DNA of 64,000 bases from Zanthoxylum bungeanum (Eukaryota; Streptophyta; Magnoliopsida; Sapindales; Rutaceae), in NCBI GenBank assembly GCA_019454045.1, contig SKCR01031814.1:1-64000 (forward strand), in the 5' to 3' direction. This document shows, piece after piece, positions 46,607-58,336 of the stretch. Numbering within the stretch: the stretch's first letter is position 1; every line of letters begins with the position of its first letter. The notes under the pieces are model-generated. The model saw only the letters and a program-made list of their open reading frames with translations. It was not told the DNA's origin and made no database searches. The position numbers and the translations under genes are program-made.

Positions 46607-47252
46607 TGTACGGGCCAAATTTGGTCCAAGGGCAATTTTGACCTTTTACTTCAGACCCAATACTGAACGCACCCCAGACACCCCAACATAAGAACTAGGC
46701 CCAAGTTGCTACATAAAACCCACACACTAAAAGAAGCCCAAATTTAGTAGTCAGCATTGGCCCAAAGATGGTTCACAAGCCTATGTCCAAACTGTATCCA
46801 ATACTCACCATGCGCCAGCCTATGAAACGCCCAGAGCCATAAATACCCCTCATAACTCAGCCGTTTCCAGCCTCATAACGGAAAAATAATTAAAGGCAAT
46901 TAAGCACGCCCATTTTCCAAGTATCTATATAAGAAGAGGAATTCACCCAGGCTCGGACACACGCGATTCACTACTCACAGCTCGATAGTCTTCTCTCCAG
47001 TACTTTCATCATATCCTACCCACCGCCCTCACGGTAACTCATCGGGATCAAGGTAATATCGGACCTTGCTCCGCCTCTTACGACAACTATTAGCCCATCT
47101 TCATTACTGACTTGGGCATCGGAGTGCCTACGGCTTCCACCACACCGGTGGGTAGACTCTCCACGTTCACTCTTCCTTTGTTTTGCAGGATCGCTGGTGC
47201 CCTAACCTACGAAATCTTGATTGTGGACCTCGGGCGAAAACCAGCGTCTAAA
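46607..47252 (+). mobile_element. S3: solo LTR of the E4 family in opposite orientation, inside E4 gag
   Basis: It starts TGTACGGGCCAAATTTGG and ends CCAGCGTCTAAA, which aligns with the E4 LTR end CCAGCATCCATA. Flanks CTTCA (46602-46606) and CTTCC (47253-47257) are a target duplication with one mismatch. A TATA-like CTATATAAG lies at about 46924. It faces plus while both E4 LTRs face minus, so it is a separate insertion. Confidence 0.75.
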
Positions 47253-48222
47253 CTTCCTCTCTTATTTTCCACTTATCCTCCTTCCATTTGATCTCAATGT
47301 GGGCACGAGCCATGGCTTGATCCATTGTGTAGCATCGAAATTTAGTGAGATTTTTATAGAGTAATCCATTTCTGAATGCTTCCACTACAGTAGGCTGATG
47401 GAGATATGGGATTGTTATCCTCTCTTTATTGAAGCGAGCCACGTAGCTTCGCAAGGAATCCTCTTCCATTGATGGATGGCATTGAGGTCATTTGTGGTCT
47501 TCTTAAGCTTGCACGAACTTGCAAAATGCTCCATAAATTTGTATGCTAGCTGTTGGTAAGACTCGATGGATCTGTATGAGATATTGATGAACCAGGTGAG
47601 GGCAGGACCAGCCAATATTTCTCCAAATCCTCTGCACATTCCAGCCTCTCATTGGTGAGAGGTCAGACCCGTTGACATCATCTTGTATTTGTAATGGACA
47701 ACATGGTCATCTGGGTCAGTTGATCCATCACACATCTTCATATCTGAAGGACTGAACTTCATTGGTAGTTTAATGGAAGTGATGGTCTCCATAAATGAAG
47801 TATCAAAAATTGTTCCGGCCCGACTTCCTTATTGGTAGCCTGACAGCGAGGAGGCTGGATAAAATTACTTCTTTGAATTCTAACATTTCTTTGCACATGT
47901 TGGAAGTGACTTGTTGCGCTTGGTCAACTGGGGAAATTGGTTCATTTCTTGGATCGTTCCGGGGGTGGTCGTTTGGGGGTGGATCATCATTTGGCACATC
48001 GTTGAATGCCTCCAAGAGATTAGATAAGATTGTATGATTTTTGGGATTATCTAAAGTTTCACGTTGTTGGGAAGTTGAAGAAATTTGCTCCAGTTGCTTC
48101 TGGAGGGTTATATTGGAGCTTCGCATGGCTTGATTCTCTTCTTTTAAGGCGCGTAATCGTTCTTGGAGTATGGCCAGCTGCGTGGTCACAGAATCTGGTG
48201 TTTGCTCACTGCTAGAAGCCAT
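47253..48222 (-). pseudogene. E4 gag remnant, frameshifted and cut by S3
   Basis: ATG at 48222 opens a frame with a coiled-coil-like start (LAILQERLRALKEENQAMRS), running to a stop near 47803. Other frames continue with capsid-like signatures: GEILAGPALTWFINIS and SYQQLAYKFMEHFASS near 47640-47510, then SLRSYVARFNKERITIPYLH near 47455, as in gag proteins of the Tat group. The reading is lost at 47252, exactly where the solo LTR S3 is inserted. At least two frame changes lie upstream of that point. Gag would form the particle shell; no zinc knuckle remains in the visible part. Confidence 0.75.
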
Positions 48223-48282
48223 GGTTGGCTGTGTTTTAGGAAACCGTAGACTGAGAGATCTTTGCCTGCTATAAATCGCTAA

Positions 48283-48301
48283 GGCCCCAATGTGGGCGCC
48301 A
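48283..48301 (-). other. E4 primer binding site
   Basis: On the minus strand TGGCGCCCACATTGGGGCC begins 3 bp after the LTR end. The form TGGCGCC.AC..TGGGGC is the one I associate with Tat-lineage elements; the exact tRNA was not determined. Confidence 0.7.
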
Positions 48302-48304
48302 AAT

Positions 48305-48892
48305 TATGGATATTGGATTTCACCCGAGGTCCACAATCGAGAATTTGTAGGTTGGGGCACTAGCGATCCTGCAAAACAAAGGTAGAGTGAGCAGGGAGCA
48401 CTGTCCATCGGTGTGGTGGGTGCCGAAGGCACTCCGACGCTCAAGTCAGTATGGAGACAAGCTGTATATAATGGAAGAATAAGGTCGGAAGTTACCTTGA
48501 CTTCTGTTGACTGTCGTGAGGGCGGTGGCTAGTGTTTAAGGAATGAGAAGCTAAGAGAGCTCGAGTATGAGAGCTAAGGCTTGAATCCCTATATTTTGAA
48601 TTGTGTTGCTATTTTATAGGTGAAGAAATGTGACTTCATTAGTTGGCATAAGTCCCACAACGTGCTCATGTATTTGATGAAAGGTCATAGCATGTAGAAA
48701 TATGTTTGGTGTTAGGAAAAATGGGGTAGCAGTTGGTATATAAGAAGATAGGATTGTCTTTAAGCTATTGGTTCAATTATAGTCCAATAATACTAAATTT
48801 TCTGGGGTGGGTCTCTTCTTTTGGGCCTTGCTTACTGTTGGGTTTGAAATGAAAAGACGATTTTACCCTTGGGTCCAAATTTGGCCCGTACA
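48305..48892 (-). repeat. E4 5' LTR (588 bp)
   Basis: It starts TGTACGGGCC on the minus strand at 48892 and ends CCAATATCCATA at 48305. It is followed by GTATG on the plus-strand right side, the target duplication. Confidence 0.85.
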
Positions 48893-49386
48893 GTATGGCA
48901 TTCACATTTTTGTATTGGCCATTGCAAGAAAGCATTAGATCCTTAATGACAAGGTTAGTTGGCTTGTGTAAGAGAATATAATCTCTACCATTTCTCTCAC
49001 TTCCTAAGGTTAACATTTTACAAACATTCACACAAGTGTTGTGAGAAAGATTTGAGAGAAAATAGAAAGAGTTCAAACATTCAAAAATGTTGTGAGAGTG
49101 TTTGAAATTTCTAAAGCCAAACACCAATTGTGACATCTTGATTCTCTAAATCGTTTAAAGTTTAATCTTTGTGAGTGAATCTCACACTTCGGTTTGTTTG
49201 TTTCGAGTCATAGTTCAGAAGATCGAGTGGTTGATCCAAGTGTTGGACAACAAAGAATTGATCTTGGCTACTACAACAAAGGGAGAATGCAAAGAAAATT
49301 TTAAAGATCCATACCGGACCCAGTGCCACCACAAGCAAATTCCGTCGCACTAAGGAAAGTCATTTCCTACAATTGGCATCGAGAGC

Positions 49387-51320
49387 TTAATGTTGAAATT
49401 TTTTCTTAACCCTTCTCATTTTATCTTTAATAATTTATATGAGATATAGATTATTAAAATGCATGTTGTGATGAGTATATACAATTTGATTAATGAGATG
49501 AATGGTTTTAATATTCATGTGATGAATGTTTAATTTTGATTCATGTGTTGCGTTGATCGTTAATTTTTCCTGCTCTTTTTTTTTTAGCATTGGAAATGTA
49601 AGACCATAAGGTCATATTCTTTCAAGTATTGTAAGTTTAGACCATAAGGTCATTTTCTTTCAAGTGTTGTAAGTTCATTTTCTTTGTAATAAGTTCATAA
49701 TGTAACAATTTGTAACTTGGATGAGCCGATGCCGTGAATGACTTTTGACAAAGAAATTCCGTAAGGAACTCAACAAAACTCCATGGAACAAGTTTTGAAG
49801 ACCAATGGATGCCTTGGATTTATTGTACTAATTAGATTAGTATAGAAAAATAAGAGCCCGGTCAACATAATTTGTAATATGTTTGATTTTGCAATTTCCT
49901 GCCCCTGGAAACTGGGTTATGTCGCGATGCAACTCATTTGTGCGTCGCGACGCGCCTAGCAAATGGATACAGGGGCTTTTGCCTCGTCACCTTACGTCGC
50001 GACGCGACTCTGTGCTGGGACAATTCCAGTTTCTCGACGCCAACATGTGCGTGTCGCGACGCCCACATGTGCGCGTCGCGACGCCCAGACTTGGTTTATA
50101 TGAATGTTTTAAATTATTTATTAACATGTCATATTGTCTAGGGTGAATACTCTTGCATTTTCACATGCCATAACATGTAGATATGTATGATATTCTAGTC
50201 ATAAAATATGATTTTATGTAATTTAAAAGTTAAATAAGAATATGAGATGCATGCAAACGGATTAATAAGATTAATTGGTTTAAAGATTTAAAAATTACGA
50301 ATTCAAGTTTTAGAATCAAATGGACCTTATTAGTACATTATTTTCCTTGGTATATCGGATGGAAATCCGGACGTAAATTCCATAGCCGGTTCCGAATGGA
50401 CGGTAATATGGTCTGCACTCAGGATACAATACCACGTACCTTTGGAATAAATAATATGCTTTTATCGATTAAATGGTTTAATGACATTTGGTCCGTTCGT
50501 TGAATTCTAATTTTTAAAACCTATAAATGGACTAATAATTTAACAGTTAAATTGATTAGATCACTATAATAACTTGATTAAATTAGTTTAATTAAGTTAA
50601 TTGGTTACTAGAGACTAATAGGTATTAGTGAATAAAATTTTAAGAGTTAAAATTGGTTAGATCACTAAATCATCAACTAGTATTAATTAAGGTTATGACT
50701 TTAGCCGAGCATAATCTAAAATTCATAAGATACTAGTGATATAGAAACCTTACACTTTAAAATAGTGAGTGGGAGAGGGGTATACCACAATATATCCCAC
50801 GATCTCCATTGTTATCCAGAAACGTGAGATTCAATAGGCGCCTCGAGACGGCTTTGCTTTCATCCCCCTACGGATGATGTCCTTTTTGGGTCAATATCAC
50901 GTTTGGATTCCGAAAGGATAGAGACTCTAGATGTATATGGTGATTTGACCTACCATATGACGACACTTCACTAGTTAAGTCCAATGGTTCTGAAATAATG
51001 GGTCACACTCACAAAGGAATGGTTAAGTTGTTAATCAAAGCTTCATTGATCAAAATAACGGTAGTTGATTAATATAGGAATAAGAGTTATTTCAGATATA
51101 TTAATCAATTGAGAATGTCTCAGTCTATCACGCGAATACTTGACCTACCCTACGACAGCACTTATTTGTGGGATGATAGTTAACCGTGATATATTAATTC
51201 TTTTTGGTTTCTAATTCATTATACATTGATCATGCATCACGTTTAATTTTATGTCTAAATGTTTGAAAATTTTAATATGCGACGAATGAATGTTGAATGT
51301 GCATTTATTATTTTTTCAGC
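49387..51320 (+). other. E5 untranslated leader between primer site and gag
   Basis: About 1.9 kb with no convincing ORF. It holds four GTCGCGACGC palindromes (49940-50090), a module of about 100 bp shared with S2 (50347-50450), and a splice-acceptor-like TTATTTTTTCAG directly before the gag ATG. Repeated GTAAGTTYATTTTCTTT phrases lie near 49620-49690. Confidence 0.6.
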
Positions 51321-52680
51321 CATGGCATCTGCAATAATCTCAATTCTCAAACAACAAGAAAAATTAACCGGGGATAATTATGTTAAATGGAAAAATGACA
51401 TGAATGCTATCTTGGACTGCGAAGACCTTAAATTTGTCCTAATAGAGGAATGTCCTCATGAGCCAGCACGAAATGCTGGCAGAGCTGCATGTAATGCCTA
51501 TAATAATTGGATTAAATCTGATGAGAAAGCCCATAACTATTTGATAGCATCTATGGCTGAGGTTCTTCCTGCACAACATGAGCCTATGGAGACTGCATCA
51601 ATGATTATGCAGTCCTTACAAAACATGTTTGGGCAACCTTCAGACCGGCAACAACATGAGGTGATAGTCTCTGTATTGACCGCTAGAATGAAGGAAGACG
51701 ACCATGTGTTAAGGATGGTGTCTCATCTTAATATGGCTGAAATCCATGGTGCACGTATCAATATGCTAAGTTATGTGACAATGATCATGAAAACCCTTTC
51801 GAAGAGTTTCCTGCAGTTTAAAAGCAATTGTTCTATGAATAAGTTGACTTTTACGTTGACTGAACTGCTAAATGAGCTCACCAATTACGAGTCCATTGAA
51901 TCTTCTAAATTTGCAAAGAAGAAGAAGAAAAGCAATTGGAAGGCAAAGGCAAAACCAATGAAAAAGAAGAACAACAAAGGCTCTAAAGGAACCAATGCTA
52001 AAGGAAAATGTTTCCATTGTGAACAACAAGGGCTTTGGAAAAGGAATTGTCTGAAATACCTTGCAGAGCTTAAAGAGAAGAAGAATACGGGTAAATACGA
52101 TTTACTTGTCATTGAGTCTCTTTTGGTGGAGGATGATAAATCCATATGGATTGTTGATTCTGGTGCCACTAACCATGTTTGTTGTTCTTTGCAGCTACTT
52201 GACTCATGGAGGGACCTTACTGAAGGTAGCTTCACCACGAGAGTTGGGACATGGCACATGGGGATGCTGTTTCAGAAAAAGCAGTGGGAGTTTCAAATTT
52301 GAAATTAATAAAAGTTATTTATGTTTGAATGGTGTGCTATATATTCATGGTTTTCGCAGGAATTTGATTTCTGTAACAAAACTTATGGAATGTGGTTTTT
52401 CTATTCCATTTAATAATAAGCCAGTTATTATTAGTAGAAATGGATTAAAGATATGCACGGGAAACTTCAAAAATAATCTATATGTATTAAGGCCGTTAAA
52501 GCATGAATCACTACTTAATACTGAAATGTTTAAGATTGAATGATCTAAAACTAAACGACAAAAGATTTCTCATGATGATACCTATTTATGGCACCTTAGA
52601 CTTTGTCACATTAACCTTGACCGGATAGATAGACTAATTAAGAACGAAGTTTTCACTGTTTGTTTTGATAGATTTGACTA
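51321..52680 (+). pseudogene. E5 gag-protease (Ty1/copia), frameshifted and truncated
   Basis: ATG at 51321 begins MASAIISILKQQEKLTGDNY with VKWKNDMNAILDCEDL, a typical copia gag start. The zinc knuckle reads CFHCEQQGLWKRNC, with Leu where His is expected, so zinc binding would be impaired. A Lys-rich region precedes it. The protease motif WIVDSGATNHVC follows at about 52147. A frame change near 52250 continues with the C-terminal protease/linker (LYIHGFRRNLISVTKLMECG), and after a stop near 52541 there is a remnant of the pre-integrase domain (YLWHLRLCHINLDRI). Nothing matching integrase core or reverse transcriptase follows before E3, so the rest of pol is lost. The ORF can also be opened at 51259, but the copia-like start favours 51321. 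Confidence 0.85.
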
Positions 52681-52801
52681 AAATCAGGAGTATACGCGTA
52701 GTTAGGTAAGTATTCCACGTGATGAGTGCTGATGTAATGTTTCTTTAATAGATATGCATATATATAAAAATATGTGTGTGTATGTATATATGGTTATTTA
52801 T

Positions 52802-54721
52802 TGGTGAGTGGTAAATGTATCACTATTTCCCACTCATTTAACCTAATATTTTGTATAGTTTCTTGAGTTTTGTGAATATTTTGATGTTTTTGTGTTATTT
52901 TGTAGATAAATAAAGTTTCAGGACTCTTTGGAAGCAATTTGGGGCCAAAATAGTGAAAAACTGACAAAAAGGCAAAATTGTAATTTTGCGCGTCTCTGCG
53001 TCGCAACCGCTAACCTGTGCCGCCTGCTAAAATACACCGTGCCACGTGTAATAATCTGATAAGTTTGCTAAAATGCGCTGGATGCTAACGTACGCCTGCC
53101 ACGTGTCACCATCATATGTTGCCGACAATCACCATCACCACGTGTCGTCTACGTGTCAGCCACGTGGCATCCACATCAGTCACATGCCAAGTCAGCTTGC
53201 CACGTGTCAACCACGTCATCATCAGCCAATCATCTTATGCCACATGTCATCATCACATGCTACCGACAATCCACATCGCCACGTCATCGCCATATCATTG
53301 ACACGTCAGCATAATCATTCAGCTCCCGAAGCTGCCGGACATGTGTCAGTCGATTCGTGAATTGCGCCGTAATTCATGGCGCGTCACGGCGCGCCCCACC
53401 TATTGAGGCCTATAAATTCAGCCGAATTTTCTGATTCAATATAAACCTTCTTCTATGTAATTCATTAAGAATACTATGAAGATTATATCTTGTTTGTTTA
53501 ATTTCAGTTCTGTAATTAATTTTATTTACTTTTACGCACAGTTCTTACCTTTCTTTACTTTTTCAATTTTACTTTTCAGTTATGATGAGGTAACTCCCCC
53601 TGCTGGGGTAAAAGGTAAAGCTTTTATTATTGCTATTAAGATTAATCTCCCTTAATTGTAATATAATAACTATTTAAAACCTGACTTAATGAGGATACCG
53701 CTATATTGGCCGGTTGGTAATTAATTATAAATTGGTTTTAACCTGACTAAGCAAGGATACCGCCTGGTTGGTCGGTTGGTAATTAATTATTAATTTGACT
53801 TAATCAATATACCGCATATATGGTTGGTTGGTAATATCACACAAGTTAATATATTATATTAAGGGAGATATCTAAAATAGTAGTAATAGAAGTTGATCCT
53901 TTAACCCCCAGCATTTTCTTTTATTGTACTTTTACCTTTTTAATTTCCAGCATTTTACTTTATGTTTTTTTATTTTTAAGCTTTTACTAGTTATAAATAT
54001 GGGTCGTAGCTAAGCCCGTTATCTGGGGTTGTGATGAATTCCAATATCACCAGTTTATAAGGGGTTATTTTATAGTTTGGGTAATACAAAGGTTTACTTA
54101 TTAAGTCTTAAGCTTAATGCTTCTTGTTAACTGGCCACTAATAAGATTGATCGGGTAAACTTAAAATAAACTTGACGAATGAATTTTAGGTTTCAGCCTT
54201 AGACTTAATAGCCCACGATCTTCCTTGAGGATAGATAACCCTTTAATAGACTTCCTTACAAGATAGACATATACTTGTTGGGCGGGGGGGATAGCCACAA
54301 TTGGAACTTAATCTTAATGAATCCAGGTAACTTGGTTGACATAGACATATGGTTTAATTGGGTTACACTGGGTATTTGCATCTGACCATCGACAGAGGCT
54401 TTTGCAGAATTTCATGTTCCAGGTTATTAAACCAATATATTACATAAACATGAAATAATCACTTCATCTTTAAAAAGGTATTAGAAGAATTCACAACCCT
54501 GGATAATATTGAATTTTCCTTAAATTACTTTCGCGCTATTTTTACTTGTTTTAATTTTAAAGTCTCCATCTAATCAAAACAATCAATCTGTTAGGTATTC
54601 GTAAATATTTGGCTTCATAAATTAATAGTTTAGGTATTAAGTCCTCGTGGGATCGATACTTTTTATACTACTTGAACGATACGTGCGCTTGCGTTATACG
54701 AGTGTGATTACGCACCGGTCA
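52802..54721 (+). mobile_element. E3: solo LTR of the E2 family (1,920 bp)
   Basis: It starts TGGTGAGTGGTAAATG (E2 form TGATGAGTGG) and ends TACGCACCGGTCA, and matches E1/E2 LTRs over much of its length, for example GATCGATACTTTTTATACTA. Flanks TTTAT (52797-52801) and TATAT (54722-54726) fit a target duplication with one change. No internal region follows. TATA box at 53411-53418. Confidence 0.85.
53035..53220 (+). promoter_or_regulatory. G-box/ABRE-core array in U3 of E3
   Basis: CACGTG occurs in GCCACGTGTAAT, GCCACGTGTCACC, CACCACGTGTCG, GCCACGTGGC and GCCACGTGTCAACC within about 190 bp, with further ACGTGTC and CCACGTCA forms to about 53310. It lies upstream of the TATA box at 53411, the same layout as E2. 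Confidence 0.65.
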
Positions 54722-55132
54722 TATATAGATACGTTAATATAAACATTATGAGGTCTATATGTGATATGATGATACTATCTCGATGTACGAGTTATTATCA
54801 ATGGTTGGTAGATACACACACACACACACTTATATATATCGATATGATTGTATTTTGAACAAACATGTGATTTAATGTTATCGTTTTGTAAATTATGAGT
54901 TATTTGTCAATGAAAGATGAGTTTGATATGTGTTGCGTGATGTGATTGACATGTGGATGAATACTCTTGTTTATCTGTTTTTCGGAAAAGTATTATGAGA
55001 AATTTGTTTTTGAAGAATTTTTTTCTTTTGAACGAAATGTATTTAATTTCACTTTTGATATGATATGATATGTTTATGTCATGGTGTGCATACTACATTT
55101 TATTTGTTTTATGTTTTTGAAACCAATGTGAT
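54722..55132. other. Spacer between E3 and E6
   Basis: AT-rich, with an (AC)7-8 run near 54814-54830. No coding region or terminal repeat recognised; possibly the decayed interior of E5. Confidence 0.4.
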
Positions 55133-55735
55133 TGTTGGTGAAATTAGTGTCATTAAGCGAATTAACATGCATTAAATAATAAAAAACCAGAGCACAAACT
55201 CATATTTACACTAACATGCCAACTTAGACAAAACCCTAAAACTTGGAACATGAAGAAAACCTGGTAAATGACGAAACTTGCAGTCCAAGTCGAGATATAT
55301 CTATATCCTTAAGAACTTATTAGCCCCGTCTCGGTGCTCTACGGGTTTTGTGGCTAACGTCCTCCCAGGATAACTTGGATTTCTCTTCTTCAAGAGGATT
55401 TCCTTAAGAAGATCTTGAACTTGGATAATGGAGGAACTCTCTCTGACTCAAAAACAATAATATGAGACTCATAAATTCGGATGGATTCAGATATCTTTAG
55501 AATGAACATGAAAACTTCCTCATAAAGGCATGAAATTGTGTCTTAAGGGCACCCTTTAATTTGGGGTGCAACTCTCCAAAGGGTTATACCCCTCCCATGC
55601 ACCACTTTGAGCCTAGAAGTATGTTCTTCTAAATTGGAGGAAATGTCCCTACATATGTGTACCTTTCCCATAGGGTACCATCCAAATGACATGTCCCTCC
55701 TCCATCAACACTCCATATTTGAAGAATTTACAACA
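55133..55735 (-). repeat. E6 3' LTR
   Basis: 603 bp, matching 61376-61980 closely (shared TAGCCCCGTCTCGGTGCTCT and AATGACGAAACTTGCAGTCC). Confidence 0.93.
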
Positions 55736-56309
55736 ATCCCCCACAATTCTCCAAATATTAATGCAGACACTTGAGAGAGTTTCCGTGAACTAAAGCTGCA
55801 TCGAAATAGGTAGCTTTCGCCTTGAACCTTTCCCAGTGAATGACAATCGGATTTACTTGGCAAACCAATGACCCATAGTTTTGAATTGTTCTGCCGTTGG
55901 TGTAAACCAAGATAATTTCCAACACATATTTTTACTTCGACCATTTCTCATTCTACGGTTGTGTTCATTTCGTCCATGAACAGCGATACTGGATTCATCA
56001 AGCACTTTAGGGAAATCAGCCTGTAAAATCCCATGGAAGTGGCCTCACTTCTTACTTGAAATAGGTGATCTACTATGAAGAGGTAATTTGTCTTTATCCC
56101 CATTAAGACTCATCTCATAATATAGTGATCATTAAAAGTCTTAACTTATCCTAACCTTGACAGACATCACTCTGCGTCATTATCGGAATGAGAAAGAGTA
56201 CAAAACTCTACAGTGCTTGTTTTGAATTGCACAAAGTTTCAGTTGTCCTTTTTGAGCTTAGATTTTGGGATCTCCAGTCAGCTAGGTTGGGTTTCTACAG
56301 TGACAATTC

Positions 56310-57108
56310 TTAATTTATAAGCTTCAAGTTCATTGCCCTGGATGACTTCTCAACTTGCTCTATAGGTAAACCTTTAGTAAGTGGATCCGCTAGGTTTTCC
56401 TTCGACTTGACATAATCGATCGATATTATGCCAATTGAGAGCAGTTGACGTATGGTATTATGTCTCCGACGTATGTGTCGAAACTTATCATTATGAGAGC
56501 AGTTGATGTATGGTATTATGTCTCCGACGTATGTGTCGAGACTTACCATTATACATTCTATTTTGGGCTCCCCCAATAGTCGATTGACTATCACAATATA
56601 TGCTTATCGCTGGCATCGGTTTGGGCCAACTTGGAATATCCTCCAGGAAATTTCGAAGCCATTTCTCTTCTTCCACTGTTTTGTCTAATGCTATGAACTC
56701 TGATTCCATAGTGGACCGGGTAATACATGTTTGCCTCGAGGATTTCCATAACACGGCTGTACTACCAAGTGTGAAAATAAATCCACTCGTAGATTTGGAA
56801 TCCACTGTATTAGATATTCAGTTAGCATCACTGTTTCCCTCTAGAACAACATGATATCTTGCATAATGCAGCCCATATTTTGAAGTTTCTCTCAGATACC
56901 TCAAAACTCTTACTATGGCTTTCCAGTGGTTATATCCAGGATTGCTCGTATATCTGCTAAGCCTGTTCACAGCTTGAGCGATATCAGGTTGTGTGAAATT
57001 CGTGAGATACATAAGACTTCCAATGATTCTCGAATACTCTAATTGAGATACGCCTAAGCCGATATTCTTTGATAGATGAAGAGTTAGGTCTACATGAGTT
57101 CTAGCCAT
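56310..57108 (-). pseudogene. E6 reverse-transcriptase tail and RNase H
   Basis: [20 protein letters not shown] with [17 protein letters not shown] leads into RNase [40 protein letters not shown] and [10 protein letters not shown]. The final part is disturbed by a duplication of about 62 bp (56455-56545) that repeats the [11 protein letters not shown] segment. Confidence 0.88.
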
Positions 57109-57117
57109 ATTTAGATC

Positions 57118-57760
57118 TCATTTGTTATATTTCTCAAGTATCTTCTCAATATAATGAGTCTGAGATAATATATATCCTTCTGATGTCCTGGAAATCTTAA
57201 TTCCTAAGATCACATCAGCTACTCCTAAATCTTTCATATCAAATCTGCTGGATAACACTCTCTTGGTAGACTGAATCATTTCGTGATTACTACCAATTAT
57301 CAGCATATCGTCTACATAGAGACACACAATTACATATCCTTTTTGAGTTGAGTTGGTGTACACACACTTATCATACTCATTGGTTTTGAACCCACTTGAC
57401 AACATCTCTTTGTCAAATTTCTCATGTCATTGTTTAGGTGCTTGTTTTAATCCGTATAAGGATTTTACAAGTTTACACACCTTATGTTCTTGTCCAGAAA
57501 CATTAAACCCTTCTGATTGTTCCATGTATATCTATTCATCTAGTTCACCATTCAAGAATGTTGTCGTTACATCCATTTGATGTATTTCAAGACCAAATAT
57601 AGATGCTATGGCTATGAGCATTCTTATTGATGTTATACGAGTCACTTGTGAATATGTATCAAAGTAATCAATACCTTCTTTTTGTCTATAACCTTTTATG
57701 ACAAGTCTTGCTTTGTACTTATCTATTGATCCATCCGGTTTCATCTTCCGTTTGAATATC
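57118..57760 (-). pseudogene. E6 reverse transcriptase
   Basis: Frames 57744-57532 and 57405-57118 hold ARLVIKGYRQKEGIDYFDTY, QMDVTTTFLNGELDE and the catalytic CLYVDDMLIIG (YVDD), then DMKDLGVADVILGIKI. An in-frame gap near 57530-57405 is read through stops. Confidence 0.88.
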
Positions 57761-58336
57761 CATTTTTAGCCCAGTGGCTTACAACCTGGAGGAAGATCAA
57801 CCAACTCCCAAGAATGGTTCTGTAGGATTGAATCAATCTCACTGTTGATAGCCTTTTTCCACAAATGTGCCTCTATCGAAGACATTGTTTCCTTATAGCT
57901 TTGAGGCTTATTTTCTAACAAGTATGTCAGAAAATTGAGTCTAAATGACTTAGACGTTCTAGCTCTTTTGCTACGTCTAGGTTCATTTGCCTCAACATTT
58001 CCATGTTGATTTGACTCTTGGTCAACCTGATTAATGTCCTGACAGTATCAATAGTTCTTTTGATAGACTCTCTTCTTTGTCTTTCCTTACAAGGAAATGT
58101 CTCTTCAAAAAATGTCGCATTCCTTGACTCAATTATCATATTCGGATTGATGTCATGAATCTCAGACATGTGTACCAAGAATCGACATGCACTACTGTTG
58201 CGAGCATATTCGATGAATATACAATCAACAGTTTTGGGGTCATATTCTAACTTTCTTAGGTTTAGGAACCATTACTTTGGCAAGACACCCCCACACTTTC
58301 AGATATTTGTAGGAAGGTACATAACATTTCCACAAC

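Larger units (their letters stand above)
31723..48892 (-). mobile_element. E4: Tat-like Ty3/gypsy element, host to E2 and S3, TSD GTATG
   Basis: It is flanked by perfect duplications GTATG (31718-31722 and 48893-48897). The LTRs face the minus strand: 48892-48305 (5') and 32275-31723 (3'), starting TGTAYGGGCCAAATTTGG and ending CCATA rather than the usual CA. The primer site follows the 5' LTR at 48301. The interior is 48304-47253 (gag), 46606-45639 and 34240-32276 (tandem repeats) once S3 and E2 are removed. No protease, reverse transcriptase or integrase is visible, so it is a non-autonomous or LARD-like element with a gag remnant. Confidence 0.85.
18004..52800 (+). mobile_element. E5: outer Ty1/copia retrotransposon, 5' LTR split by nested insertions, 3' part missing
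   Basis: The 5' LTR starts TGTTGGGATTTATGTCC at 18004 and ends CCTACA at 49371. It is followed by a degenerate initiator-Met-type primer binding site (TGGCATCGAGAGC, 49374-49386; the usual copia form is TGGTATCAGAGC). Removing S1, E1 and E4 with one copy of each target duplication leaves LTR pieces 18004-18538, 20958-21695, 31511-31722 and 48898-49371, about 1.96 kb in all. The pieces read into one another, for example the CATTCCCAGCTAAT/AACTAGG junction. Internal gag-protease sequence follows at 51321-52680, then homology stops and E3 is inserted. I found no matching 3' LTR with a target duplication of ATCAC (17999-18003). Confidence 0.8.
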
